From positions 21,777,896-21,841,895 of the forward strand of contig NC_067206.1 of the NCBI RefSeq assembly GCF_026262505.1: a stretch of DNA of 64,000 nt, written 5' to 3'. Positions 20,954 through 30,854 of the stretch are shown here, piece by piece (the first letter of the stretch is position 1; each line of letters begins with the position of its first letter). A program made the translations under genes and the position numbers. This DNA comes from Trichomonas vaginalis G3. Lineage: Eukaryota; Parabasalia; Trichomonadida; Trichomonadidae. The notes below the pieces were generated by a model, which saw only the letters and a list, made by a program, of their open reading frames with translations, did not search any database and was not told the origin of the DNA.

Positions 20954-22556
20954 ATGTACGCCGCTCAGAATATAACGCCAACAGTTTTGGATGCCATGAA
21001 TGGAAATGTTTCCGAATGGTATAACGAATGCGACAATGCCATTAGAAGGTCAGAAATAGTTCCTGGAACTTACGAATATACAACTGCTGTTTCTTATGGA
21101 AACGTAGGTGAGTTTGGAGAAGGTTCTTCAACAACAGTAGATATTGCTTGCGACAGGTTTCATATTATTTCTATTGACAACTCATTCTTATACGTGGAAC
21201 AAGACATTGAAATAAACCTTCTGCCAAGTTGTCTGACAAGAAAGGTTGCAATGGAATTTTCTATGTCGGATACCAATATGCTCCAGAAGTTTTCATGGGA
21301 TATAAGATATATTCTAACTCTGACTTAGTTCAAACAGTAACATGGGCAAACTATGAATGGTTCGCTTTGAGAAACTCAGTACAACCACAAGCTAGAGAAC
21401 AAACAGACCAGTATGCAACTATTGAGAAAATAAGAAGACTTGACCCTAACGTTCCAGGAGTTTATGTTAACCTTTCTGGACAAACTGCAGCAGCAGTAAC
21501 CAAAGTAAAATTGAAACTTAGAGTTCCTTTGTCATCTTTCCTCATCTTCAGGTTTTTAAGATACTTGCCAAACTGGGCAGGAAAAATTTCTATCGAACTT
21601 ACTCCAAGCAAAAATAACTTAGTCATTGCACCAACACAAGACCCATTCACTCTTACTGTAGCTGGAACTGGTGGAGCCAAGTTCTGTGACTTTTGCAAAG
21701 ACAAAGTTGACTAGACTTTGGTTTCTCAAACCTCAACACTGAAGTAAACTATTATTTCAATGCTGCTGGAACTGCTTGGGACCCAGTTAAGTTCACATGC
21801 GAAAAGTTTGAATGCAAGAGAATAGAAAGCAGACTTGCAGTCTATATGTTGGACCCAGATATTTCAAATGCTTTAGCTGCCAAATATATTGCAGTTCCAC
21901 TTATGTTCCCTATACACCAAATATCTGTCAAAGACTTTGCAGGTGAAGTTGGAAACCAAAGTGCTGACCCAGGTGCAAGAACAGATATTGCCTTAACAAC
22001 TGCAATGAAACATGCAGATACTATGTTTGTACTGTTCAGACGAACTATAAATGACTATTCTTGTTTCTACAACCCTGGTATTAAATATCATATAAACATA
22101 GATGGCAAATATTATCCAAGAGAAGAATATTCTACAGTTGAGGATATGAGGTCATACAACTTGACATTAGATGCTATGAACTTTAACAACAACTTCACAA
22201 CAACCATTAACCCTGAAATGCAAAGCTCTATTATGCCATATGTGAAAGTATGGACTCATGCAGGAGGTCAAAAAACTCAATATACAAATGGAGACCGTTC
22301 AAACTTTTGGCTTGGCATTCCATTTGCTGACTCAGAAGACTTTATGGGTGGTATTTCAACTGTTGGTACTGTACAAATACAATATACTGGTGACAGAGAC
22401 GGTCCAGATGAATTGAAAGCAAAGAAGTTTACAAAACCAATAGCACTTTTCACGGAAGATGCTCTTTTGAAAATTCGTTCGATGAAACCTGCTGGGGCTC
22501 CTCAGATTGGTATAACGACAGCTTCCATCGAGCAGATTTTGGCAGCAGGTCAGTAA
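20954..22556 (+). pseudogene. Polinton major capsid protein region (copy B)
   Basis: Near-identical to the capsid gene of copy A over its whole span. Broken, about two breaks. The end overlaps the antisense 139-aa gene by 107 bp. Confidence 0.7.
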
Positions 22557-22869
22557 GTTGTTCTTGAACTGACTTCTCTCCGTCAAATATTGACAGTACG
22601 CCAGTTTTGATATAATATTGTATTAAAAACTTTCCTTTAGAAATATCGGTCAGTTTTGTTGTTATATTTTTGTCAACGTCAAGAACTTTCACCATTTCAG
22701 TTATACCAACTTTCTTTGCTTTATGAAAATATTTTGGTTCAGCAAAGACTGCTATTCTATAACATTTTCCATTGTTTGTGTAAAGAACTACTCTGTCAAT
22801 GAACTTGTATTGTTTGTGTGTGTAAACTTTGTTCTGCTTCAATTCGAAGAGATACTCAAATACGTCCAT
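22450..22869 (-). CDS. Polinton 139-aa antisense protein (copy B)
   Basis: Same length and start context as at 7869. Differs from copy A by a few substitutions only. Its start is 18 bp from the divergent 193-aa gene. Looks whole. Confidence 0.55.
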   Translation of the reverse strand: MDVFEYLFELKQNKVYTHKQYKFIDRVVLYTNNGKCYRIAVFAEPKYFHKAKKVGITEMVKVLDVDKNITTKLTDISKGKFLIQYYIKTGVLSIFDGEKSVQEQLTDLLPKSARWKLSLYQSEEPQQVSSNEFSKEHLP

Positions 22870-22887
22870 CTTTTTATTCTAAGTAAA

Positions 22888-23469
22888 ATGTCATTTCCGA
22901 AAAATAGAAGCGTAAGTGTTTCAAAAGGTTTAATGGCGATGGCAGACGTGAAGTTAAATTCACCAACTCAAACAAACAGTCAAAGTGTTGTTGTCAATGT
23001 CAAAGACAGAGATGTTGAAGTGGGGAAACCATACGAAGACGAAGATGGTATAACAATAGTTCCTGTAAAAGAACAACCAACATATCCTGAAGTTAGCAGA
23101 GACTTAAGTTCTGTTGCAGATATTCGAAACGACTACCAACAACTGAAAGACAAACTTCAAACTCAGGAGAAGATTTGTCAAGCTTTAAGTATAATGTTAA
23201 ACTTGGTCGAACACAACCCTGTAAAAGTGAACTCATATGTCATCGCACCTCATGAAGTTTTGAAAGAACTATTGAAACTTTTGACAGAGGCAGACGATAT
23301 AAACATCAAAGAAATAGAACCCGACATTGCTTGCTGTGGTGTTTCATATAATGTCATTGACAAGATATACGTTATGAAAGGAGGTGAAACGTTGAACTTA
23401 AAATATAGTTTCCCAGACGTCATAAAAATATTTGACGACCACAACATTTCATTAAAGTTTGTTTGCTAA
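22888..23469 (+). CDS. Polinton 193-aa protein (copy B)
   Basis: Starts MSFPKNRSVSVSKGLMAMAD, preceded by CTAAGTAAA. Followed at 6 bp by the 76-aa gene. Looks whole; function unknown. Confidence 0.6.
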   Translation: MSFPKNRSVSVSKGLMAMADVKLNSPTQTNSQSVVVNVKDRDVEVGKPYEDEDGITIVPVKEQPTYPEVSRDLSSVADIRNDYQQLKDKLQTQEKICQALSIMLNLVEHNPVKVNSYVIAPHEVLKELLKLLTEADDINIKEIEPDIACCGVSYNVIDKIYVMKGGETLNLKYSFPDVIKIFDDHNISLKFVC

Positions 23470-23475
23470 GTAAAA

Positions 23476-23706
23476 ATGTCAAAACTTCTTGAAAGATGTT
23501 TGAAGAAAAACAATATAGACTTTATTTCATGTAAAGGACTTTACACACTTTTGAACGATATGAAAGACCCTGTTTTGTTTGTTCGTGTAGACAAAGGAAA
23601 GTTCTATGTCTTTACAAAATATTTGAACTTCTTAGACAGAGAACTTCAAGAAACGCCATGTGAAAGTTTAGATGAAGTTCTTCTCCACTTTCAGAAAAAC
23701 TTTTAA
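23476..23706 (+). CDS. Polinton 76-aa protein (copy B)
   Basis: Identical in amino-acid sequence to the copy A protein, which suggests recent common origin or constraint. Followed 10 bp later by the capsid-like gene. Confidence 0.6.
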   Translation: MSKLLERCLKKNNIDFISCKGLYTLLNDMKDPVLFVRVDKGKFYVFTKYLNFLDRELQETPCESLDEVLLHFQKNF

Positions 23707-23716
23707 ATATATGTAA

Positions 23717-24526
23717 ATGGCAGAAGACATAGTGGTTTATACTATTACGACTAAAAACCCTGAGTCATATAATTCTATAACAACAAACTTACAAAGTCCT
23801 CAAGGACGATATTGTAAACTGACCTTAAACACGATGACGACTAAAGCCTGTTTTGCTCTTTTGACACCAGAAGACTTTGTTGTTGTGAATGGTAAAAAAT
23901 ACTCCTTTGAAGATACTTACTCAGATATACCACCAACAGGTTTTGTTGACTTATTTAATACTTTAAGGACGGATGTAACATGTGCTGCAACTAGAGCAGG
24001 TTTCATTATGTTTGGATGTCCGACTGAGTTTAGTATAAACGATATGAGCTATAATACAAAACTTATATCTGGTTTTTACTACCAACGGTTTCCTATAACA
24101 GGAAAAGGTGTCATACAAGGTCTATCTGTTCCATTGACTTTAAGTACACCTATTTTATATATTGTTTCAAACTTAGGTTCAAAGTGCTATTCGAATGTTG
24201 ACAGAAACTACTATGACCAAAAGATACTCATGCGTATAAACAACACTTTCTCTGCTGGTTTGCCTATTGTTCATTCGAATGCAGAGTTTTCAGCTTTAGT
24301 AAACTCAAACACTTTAGCAAACATAAACTTAACCTTAGTTGACGCAAACTTTGTTCCTGTAAAACTTTTATGTCCTATGTATTTGTCAATGACGGCAGAA
24401 AGTTTCGAATTGGAAGATGCAACTGGTGAAAGTATTGTACTACAAGAACAACTTCAACAACAAATAGCTCAAGAACAACAAATGCAACAAATGGAACAAA
24501 TGCAACAACAAATAGCTCAAGAATAA
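23717..24526 (+). CDS. Capsid-like protein with Gln/Met tail (copy B)
   Basis: 269 aa starting MAEDIVVYTITTKNPESYNS. Mostly beta-rich and compact up to about residue 235, then a Gln/Met/Glu repeat tail (QQIAQEQQMQQMEQM). Its size and place between small structural genes and the helicase would suit a Polinton minor capsid (penton-like single jelly roll) protein. I see no diagnostic motif, so this is inference. TATGTAA precedes the ATG. Looks whole. Confidence 0.5.
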   Translation: MAEDIVVYTITTKNPESYNSITTNLQSPQGRYCKLTLNTMTTKACFALLTPEDFVVVNGKKYSFEDTYSDIPPTGFVDLFNTLRTDVTCAATRAGFIMFGCPTEFSINDMSYNTKLISGFYYQRFPITGKGVIQGLSVPLTLSTPILYIVSNLGSKCYSNVDRNYYDQKILMRINNTFSAGLPIVHSNAEFSALVNSNTLANINLTLVDANFVPVKLLCPMYLSMTAESFELEDATGESIVLQEQLQQQIAQEQQMQQMEQMQQQIAQE

Positions 24527-24555
24527 AAAAATATTTTTTTTTATTTTTATAAAAA
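24527..24555 (+). promoter_or_regulatory. A/T-rich promoter-like motif before the helicase
   Basis: AAAAATATTTTTTTTTATTT type motif directly upstream of the helicase ATG. The same A-run/TAT/T-run motif stands 5-40 bp before the 139-aa, KilA-N, T5orf172-like, 304-aa, HNH and polymerase genes on both strands. Promoter role is inference from this repeated position. Confidence 0.45.
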
Positions 24556-25791
24556 ATGTACAGAATAGACGTTTCAGATTTTTATGACTTCCAAGCCTTC
24601 AGAAATATGTGTCCATTTAGAGACTATAACAAAGCAGTCGAGAATTTGAAACGTTTAGTCATTTATGTCGACTCTGCCCCAGAATGTTATGTCATGAAAG
24701 AATGGGATGTAGTCTTTAACAAACCAAGAGCGACAATAGTTTCAGAACAAGAATGTAAACAGAAACTTAAGAAAATAAAAGTCGTACAAGTTGGTATGAA
24801 GATGTTAGATGCTTGGGATATCTTATTGTCAAAGTTAGAAGATTTTTCAGTTCGTGGTATAAAGTTTTATACACCATCTCCAAACTTCTATTCTATCTTC
24901 ACTGGATATAAATATGAACAAGTAGAATGGAAAGAAAATGTTATAGAAGCTTGGTTAGACCATGTCAAAGAAATTATATGCAATGGAAACGAAAGAGTCT
25001 ATGAGTATATCTTATGTTGGTTTGCAAACATCTTACAACATCCAAGTGCTAAAAATGAAACTGCTCTCATCATAATTGGAAAACAAGGAACTGGTAAGAA
25101 CACTTTCTTTACAGATATCTTATGCAAACTGTTAGAGGGCTATTCGAACCCTAATATGACAAACTTAGAAAACATCTGCGGTAAATTTAACTCTTCAATA
25201 GAGAATATGAAACTTATAGTATGTAACGAACTTCAAAGTATAGATACAACAAAAGTTTTGAACTCAGATGCTTTGAAGAGTCTTATAACAGACAAAGTTG
25301 GAGTTGTTGAAAGAAAATATAAAGACCAAAGAGTTTGTGAAAATGTTGCAAACTTCGTCATGGTTTCAAACAACGCCGTTCCGATGAAGTTAGAAAGTTC
25401 TGACAGAAGATATGTAGTTGTCAGAACGTCAGAAGCTCATATGCAAGATACAGAATATTTTGACGACTTAGCAGAAACTTTGACACCTAACTTTTACAAC
25501 CACTTGTTCTCATATTTCATGACATTAGATATTTCTAAGTTCAATCCAAGACAAATTCCACATACCGAAGAGAGACAAACATTGTTAGAAGCAAACAAGA
25601 GTGTATATGAACTGTTCATAGATGAAACTGACTTTGAGTGTTTAGATGAAAGGTCATTGTACGATTCGTATAAACAGTATTGTCAAGAGTATGGTTATAT
25701 GACAGCGTCTAAACGAACATTCTTGGCAAATGTCAAAAGTCTTTTAGACGTACAGAATGGTGTATATACAAAGAAAAATTTTTCTGAGTAA
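24556..25791 (+). CDS. SF3/D5-type helicase (copy B)
   Basis: 411 aa. Walker A at about residues 175-183 (GKQGTGKNT), Walker B-like LIVCNELQS at 220-228, a sensor-type NFVMVSNNAVP at 266-276 and an arginine-finger-like DRRYVVV at 283-289. This order is typical of superfamily 3 helicases of the D5 primase-helicase group, which unwind DNA at viral origins as hexamers. No primase domain is evident in the first 150 residues. Expected to act with the protein-primed polymerase of the same element. Looks whole. Confidence 0.8.
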   Translation: MYRIDVSDFYDFQAFRNMCPFRDYNKAVENLKRLVIYVDSAPECYVMKEWDVVFNKPRATIVSEQECKQKLKKIKVVQVGMKMLDAWDILLSKLEDFSVRGIKFYTPSPNFYSIFTGYKYEQVEWKENVIEAWLDHVKEIICNGNERVYEYILCWFANILQHPSAKNETALIIIGKQGTGKNTFFTDILCKLLEGYSNPNMTNLENICGKFNSSIENMKLIVCNELQSIDTTKVLNSDALKSLITDKVGVVERKYKDQRVCENVANFVMVSNNAVPMKLESSDRRYVVVRTSEAHMQDTEYFDDLAETLTPNFYNHLFSYFMTLDISKFNPRQIPHTEERQTLLEANKSVYELFIDETDFECLDERSLYDSYKQYCQEYGYMTASKRTFLANVKSLLDVQNGVYTKKNFSE

Positions 25792-25828
25792 ATTTTAAAA
25801 AAAATATTTTTTTTATCCGATAGAAAAG

Positions 25829-26248
25829 ATGACAAAATTCATCTCAGTCAACAAGTACATGTCAGGACTTAAAGAAGAACTAGACCCATTCACATATTTG
25901 AATGTTTACTTCTACCATTTTGAAAAGTCTACATTTGACAAAGTTTGGAACATCGAACCAGTTAAGTTTGCTATTGTGACTAAAAATGGTGCGAAATTTG
26001 AAGACTTAGACATAGAAGGTTTGTTAACAGTCAAAGAAAGTTTTGACAGAAGGTTTTCAAACCTTAAAGAAGGCAAAGCATACAAACTTGTTATACCTTA
26101 TGAACCAAAGAAAGCAGACGACTATGAATATTATGAGTCTAAAGTTGTAGAAGTTCAAGGTAAATTGGGTAAAAAGATTTTAGAGTCTAAGCCAGTGTTT
26201 GCTCCTAAAGAGGAAGAGAACATTGACATTGACCCAGAAATGTTCTAA
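25829..26248 (+). CDS. Polinton 139-aa protein (copy B)
   Basis: Starts MTKFISVNKYMSGLKEELDP, ends in an acidic tail. Preceded by the A/T-rich promoter-like motif. It is co-oriented with the helicase (37 bp gap) and convergent with the 149-aa gene. No known domain; possibly a single-strand DNA-binding or accessory replication protein by position only. Confidence 0.55.
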   Translation: MTKFISVNKYMSGLKEELDPFTYLNVYFYHFEKSTFDKVWNIEPVKFAIVTKNGAKFEDLDIEGLLTVKESFDRRFSNLKEGKAYKLVIPYEPKKADDYEYYESKVVEVQGKLGKKILESKPVFAPKEEENIDIDPEMF

Positions 26249-26264
26249 AAATAAAATTTTATTT

Positions 26265-26714
26265 TTACATGTCAAATTTCTTTTTCTCTGGAACTGGCTC
26301 TGGTTCTTTCTTCTCTTCTTCTACTTTCTTTTCTTTCTTTTCTCTCTTCTTCTCTGGTGGAGTTATGTCAAACTTCTCAGAACCATATTTTTGTAAAAGT
26401 GCTTTGTCATTTAATAGCTCTTCTATTCTGTTTTCTATTTCATTTTCAAGAACAGCGCATGTGTCTTCTTTGCATTCTAAGAAGTTTTGTTGGACTTCAT
26501 CTCTCCAAGAGGCGTCATCTCTGTCAACAAGTCTGTCATTGACAAATTTTAAGACTTCTCTGCTTAATGTTTTATGGTTCTTGTCATATTCCCAGAAACA
26601 GAACTTTAGAACAAATTCCCCTTTCTTGTTTACACTATGTAAGATTTTATGGTCGACAGATGTTTTGCTGTCGAAAAGCTTGTCTCGAATATAGATAGCG
26701 AAATCGCTAGACAT
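26265..26714 (-). CDS. Polinton 149-aa charged protein (copy B)
   Basis: Globular first 110 residues, then a Lys/Glu/Pro tail (EKKREKKEKKVEEEKK). Divergent from the packaging ATPase, with 36 bp between start codons. No family recognised. Looks whole. Confidence 0.55.
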   Translation of the reverse strand: MSSDFAIYIRDKLFDSKTSVDHKILHSVNKKGEFVLKFCFWEYDKNHKTLSREVLKFVNDRLVDRDDASWRDEVQQNFLECKEDTCAVLENEIENRIEELLNDKALLQKYGSEKFDITPPEKKREKKEKKVEEEKKEPEPVPEKKKFDM

Positions 26715-26750
26715 TTCCTAAAAGATAAAAATTTTAATTTTTCTAAAAAT

Positions 26751-27626
26751 ATGTTAGAAAAAAAGTTTGCTGACATTGACAAGAAATTTGAGAATGTTTT
26801 AAACAAGAACAAGAGGAAGTTGGAAAATGCTCAGATAAAACCCATACATGACAAGTTCTTATTTGCTCAGAATGGTATAACAGGTCTAATTGCACCGCCT
26901 GGGTCGGGTAAGACTTTCACTTATCTTAAAATGGCTGCACAACAACAAGAACTAGATGAGAAGAACCCATTCTATGAGTTAGTAGTCATTTGTAGTACTT
27001 CTGGTCAATTTGACCAAACCGTAAATTCGTTCAAAGATATTATAAAAAAGTCTAAGTTAGTATGTATAAAAGACTCTGAGTTGTTAGATTGGATAAAGAA
27101 GTACCAAAGAAGAGTTTTGAAGTACAATGCTATAAATGAGTATATAAACTCTAAGTTTAAAGACCCAAATGAGGAAATGCAGAGAATATTAGAGAAGAAA
27201 CACTTCAGAAACAAACAGAAAGAGATAGAATACATTTCGAAGAAATTGCAATCTTACGATTGGAAGACTTACCCTCACAGATGTCTTCTTATCTTAGATG
27301 ACTTTGCTTCTCATCCTTTGTTAAAGAACAGAGAACAAGACATGTGTCGAATTCTCAAGAAGCTCAGACACTTTAACATTTCAGTTGTCATTTGTGTACA
27401 GACAGCCAAGAGTTTAAGTAAGGATGTAAAGAGAATACTTACTGACATTGTACTTTTCCCCGGATTGTCCGAAGACGATTTCATGGAACTTATGAAAGAG
27501 TCCATGGCAGGTAAGTTTGACAGACATGAACTATGGGAGAAGTACAAAGTCATACAAGACCCTCATACTTCTTTCAGAATTCATATCTACGCAAACAAAG
27601 TTCAAATTGTAAAAAGTCAAGCGTAA
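26751..27626 (+). CDS. A32-like genome-packaging ATPase (copy B)
   Basis: 291 aa from MLEKKFADIDKKFENVL; I chose this start because upstream in-frame codons overlap the divergent gene. Walker A at about 48-56 (APPGSGKTF), Walker B at about 178-184 (CLLILDDFA), followed by an ICVQTAKSL sensor-type segment. This is the pattern of the FtsK/HerA-related A32 packaging ATPases of Polintons, poxviruses and related viruses, which drive DNA into capsids. Looks whole. Confidence 0.8.
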   Translation: MLEKKFADIDKKFENVLNKNKRKLENAQIKPIHDKFLFAQNGITGLIAPPGSGKTFTYLKMAAQQQELDEKNPFYELVVICSTSGQFDQTVNSFKDIIKKSKLVCIKDSELLDWIKKYQRRVLKYNAINEYINSKFKDPNEEMQRILEKKHFRNKQKEIEYISKKLQSYDWKTYPHRCLLILDDFASHPLLKNREQDMCRILKKLRHFNISVVICVQTAKSLSKDVKRILTDIVLFPGLSEDDFMELMKESMAGKFDRHELWEKYKVIQDPHTSFRIHIYANKVQIVKSQA

Positions 27627-27719
27627 AAATGTAAGTGTTTTAGTCTTAGTCTGTTGTGGTGCTGGGGCTGTCGGTTCTTCTGGCTTTGGAATGGACTCGG
27701 TTGGTGGAACGTCAGCCAT

Positions 27720-28150
27720 CCGTTTGTGTCCTGTCGGAAGGAAGAACTCGGAATGTCAGAAGGAAGGACTTTTCCTGTCGGAAAGAAAAACTTTTCCTGT
27801 CGGAAAGAAAAACTTTTCCTGTCGGAAAGAAAAACTTTTCCTGTCGGAAGGAAGGACTTTTCCTGTCGGAAAGAAAAACTTTTCCTGTCGGAAGGAAGGA
27901 CTTTTCCTGTCGGAAAGAAAAACTTTTCCTGTCGGAAGGAAGGACTTTTCCTGTCGGAAAGAAAAACTTTTCCTGTCGGAAGGAAGGACTTTTCCTGTCG
28001 GAAAGAAAAACTTTTCCTGTCGGAAGGAAGGACTCGGAATGTCGGATGGAAGGACTCGGAATGCCAGAAGGAAGGACTCGGAATGTCGGATGGAAGGACT
28101 CGGAATGCCAGAAGGAAGGACTCGGAATGCCAGAAGGACTCGGACAAGAC
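27720..28150. repeat. 22-bp tandem array (copy B)
   Basis: About 19 units with TTTTCCTGTCGGAAAGAAAA, then a degenerate part with GGACTCGGAATG units of similar spacing. It is of the same family as 2570-3040 but in inverse orientation because the element is inverted. No unique central core is visible in this copy. Occupies the gap between ATPase and KilA-N genes. Confidence 0.8.
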
Positions 28151-28213
28151 AATTTACCATCTAGAGCTACCTGAGCCATCTTTGGTGTCAAGCTTGAAAA
28201 ATATATGGTTCAT

Positions 28214-28993
28214 TTACTCTTCCTCTTTGAAGTTGTCAAAATACTCTGTTATCTTTTCCTTCAGTAGCGGCAAATCTTCTTTGAATGTAAGTATTGTACA
28301 ACCTTTCATATCATAGTGTGTTTGAGGTAACGTATCTTGAACTATCTGTTTAACATCTTCATTTGGTGTCATTGAAATCGGTAAGTTTTTGCGATAGAAC
28401 CAATTTCTGTCAGATTTGTAAATCTTAGCAAGGTCGTAAAAGCTTTTGTTGTTTCTTCTGACTAAATGCAACATAACCATATCTCTGTCTTCTTCATTTT
28501 CCATCTCTTCAGTGTAAATCATATACTTATAGTTCTTTTCCTTACCTTTTGGTACCGAACGTGGTATTCTTTTCTGTATGTTTTTGTCTTCTTTCATCAT
28601 ATCTTCTCTCTGCTTTGTACAAAGTTCGTCAAGTAGCATAAGTATGTAGATTGCATAACGAGGTGAAGCCCACATTGCTATTGAACTAGCTAGGAACTTA
28701 TGAACATATATACCTTTTAGATGCGATGGTAAGTTTTGTCTGTCTTGGTACATCTTTTTAAGTTCTACATGTTCAAACTCACTGAGGAGTTCATGAGTGC
28801 TATTTAATTCAAACCAGTCTTGTGGTTTCTTGGTATCTGGAGCAAAACATGCTGTCAAAATACTTTGCATTTGGTACATGTCATCTTTGACCGAACGAAT
28901 GAGACGTAACTGTTTGTTAAACTGTATGTACTCATATTCTTCATTTATGGCTTCATGAACGATAGCAGTTGTTGTGTTCTCTGTTGTTGTCAT
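28214..28993 (-). CDS. KilA-N gene, type 2 (copy B)
   Basis: 259 aa. The N-terminal 45 residues and the C-terminal part from RIPRSVPKGKEKN are nearly the same as in copies A and C. The middle (about residues 48-130: CFAPDTKKPQDWFELNS ... GIYVHKFLASSIAMWASPRY) is clearly different. The WASPRY block marks a KilA-N DNA-binding domain. No internal palindrome. The C-terminal domain may be DUF3627-like; not certain. Looks whole. Confidence 0.7.
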   Translation of the reverse strand: MTTTENTTTAIVHEAINEEYEYIQFNKQLRLIRSVKDDMYQMQSILTACFAPDTKKPQDWFELNSTHELLSEFEHVELKKMYQDRQNLPSHLKGIYVHKFLASSIAMWASPRYAIYILMLLDELCTKQREDMMKEDKNIQKRIPRSVPKGKEKNYKYMIYTEEMENEEDRDMVMLHLVRRNNKSFYDLAKIYKSDRNWFYRKNLPISMTPNEDVKQIVQDTLPQTHYDMKGCTILTFKEDLPLLKEKITEYFDNFKEEE

Positions 28994-29155
28994 ATCTGTC
29001 TTTACATACAAAATAAAAAAAAATATTTTATAAAAACTAACGCTATTTTTTTATCTTGTATAAAAGATATGATTTCAGGGATTTTTTTACGAAGTGTCAA
29101 AGTTCTCTTCGTCAAAAATAACAGTTATATAATGAAATTTGGTCATTTTACTCAG

Positions 29156-29219
29156 CAAAAATATATTTTATGTTAGCATGTTAGATCTAACACGTTTTCT
29201 AACCTCTTTTCTAACATAA
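29156..29219. repeat. GTTAG iteron block 1 (copy B)
   Basis: Reading on the minus strand: direct GTTAG sites at a 12-bp step, a GTTAGATCTAAC centre, an inverted CTAAC and AAAATATATTTTTG. Lies just downstream of the 304-aa gene. Confidence 0.7.
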
Positions 29220-29223
29220 CTAT

Positions 29224-30138
29224 TTACAAGCGTTTTACATGGTATATGTTGCGATGGTTCATGACTTTAAACAGTTTTGTAGCTTCTATTTCTTCACGAA
29301 GGATATCAAAAGTTTTAACAATGCCGAATGTTTCTTTATATTTCTTCTTGACATCAGATAGAAGGAAATCGTCAGCTGTTGGATAGTTTTTGTTCAGAAA
29401 TGTCAACATGTCCATTTTATCTTCTGCTGGTTTCTCTGCTTCTTTCTTTAAATCTGCATAGTCGTTTCGCATACGTTCTATCTCTTTGACGGAGTAGTTA
29501 TATTTCCTCATTGCTGCTTTACATTTTGAACATTGTGGGTTCATTTTAGCATTGTACATTGAAATAAAACCTGCAAGTACAACTAAGGCGTCAATGGTTT
29601 TCTTTAACTCAAAAGTTGCTGGTTTTATCTGTTCGTTCCATACCTTACCTCTTTTATCTTTATCTCTTATCTGCCATACACATTTTGCAACTAACGAAAC
29701 AAAGTTGTCGTAGGTCTTAAATTCTTCAGATTTATATATGTCAGAAACATTTTTATATACCATATCGCAGTCTTTGTCCATGACTTTGTGGTTGCAATGA
29801 AATCCAAGAAACTCATAGTTTACCTTACGTATGAACTTCTTGGTTTCTACTGAGTCAGTTGCTTTGACTTCTATTTCATCGAATTCTGGAATAGTAAGCT
29901 TTTGTTGTTGTATTTCAGGAAGTTTAGGTAGATGGTCAATAATATCCTGCATTTCATAAAGATATTCTTCATTTGTTTCATCTTTCGCACTACAGTCTAA
30001 ATCTCCTTGGAGAAGTTCCTGCTTTATCTTCTGGATTTCTGTTTCGAAAGTATATGAAGAAGGAATGAAGCTTTTCATCTCTACTAACATTGAAGTTGGG
30101 TTCATGACTAACGAGTTTGGTGAAGTTGTTGCTAACAT
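29224..30138 (-). CDS. Polinton 304-aa protein (copy B)
   Basis: Starts MLATTSPNSLVMNPTSML. It has an acidic N-terminal half, a middle helical region, a CSKCKAAMRK pair of cysteines near residue 205 and a coiled-coil-like segment after it. The last about 15 residues differ from copies A and C. Flanked on both sides by iteron blocks, which no other gene is. No family recognised. Looks whole. Confidence 0.6.
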   Translation of the reverse strand: MLATTSPNSLVMNPTSMLVEMKSFIPSSYTFETEIQKIKQELLQGDLDCSAKDETNEEYLYEMQDIIDHLPKLPEIQQQKLTIPEFDEIEVKATDSVETKKFIRKVNYEFLGFHCNHKVMDKDCDMVYKNVSDIYKSEEFKTYDNFVSLVAKCVWQIRDKDKRGKVWNEQIKPATFELKKTIDALVVLAGFISMYNAKMNPQCSKCKAAMRKYNYSVKEIERMRNDYADLKKEAEKPAEDKMDMLTFLNKNYPTADDFLLSDVKKKYKETFGIVKTFDILREEIEATKLFKVMNHRNIYHVKRL

Positions 30139-30854
30139 GTTCTTACAATAAAAATAAAAAATATTTTTTAAAAAAAACTAACTTTATTTTTTATGTTTTT
30201 TATGAAAGTGTCAAAACTCATGAATTTCGAGAGTTTTCTACGATGTTAGAAAAGTGGTTAGAAAACGTGTTAGATCTAACATGCTAACATAAAATATATT
30301 TTTGCCGAATTCTGTATAAAACTCTAGAGTTTTGTGTGTTTTCTACGATGTTAGAAAAGTGGTTAGAAAACGTGTTAGATCTAACATGCTAACATAAAAT
30401 ATATTTTTGCCGAATTCTGTATAAAACTCTAGAGTTTTGTGTGTTTTCTACGATGTTAGAAAAGTGGTTAGAAAACGTGTTAGATCTAACATGCTAACAT
30501 AAAATATATTTTTGCCGAAAAAAATGAGTTTTGGTTGAAAAAACAGGTCGAGCCAAAAGTGGCTCGACCTCAAAACAAGCATTTTGTGAAGAATATACCA
30601 ACCGGCGGAAAACAGCGGGTTGCTTTTTATACAAAATTCAACAGGTGAAAAAACATGTACGTTCATGTTTGACAAAACATTTACGATGAAATTCATGACA
30701 AAACATATACGATGAAATCTATCTCCTGTGTTGTTGTCTAAATGTCATGTTGTCACACTTTTTCAGAGAAGTTAAAATGACCGAGGGACCGAGGGACCGA
30801 GGGACCTGGTGACGTAGTGACACCTAAAACCATCTAACCTAAACATCTCATTTT
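30139..30854. repeat. Accessory intergenic zone with three GTTAG iteron blocks (copy B)
   Basis: Three nearly identical 105-bp units, each with an iteron block (30242-30305, 30347-30411, 30452-30516) and a CTCTAGAG spacer. Then a hairpin AGGTCGAGCC/GGCTCGACCT (30544-30569), a KilA-N-derived fragment around 30575-30640, ACAAAACAT-NN-ACGATGAAA units and the CGAGGGAC module (30728-30810). No gene. Confidence 0.7.
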
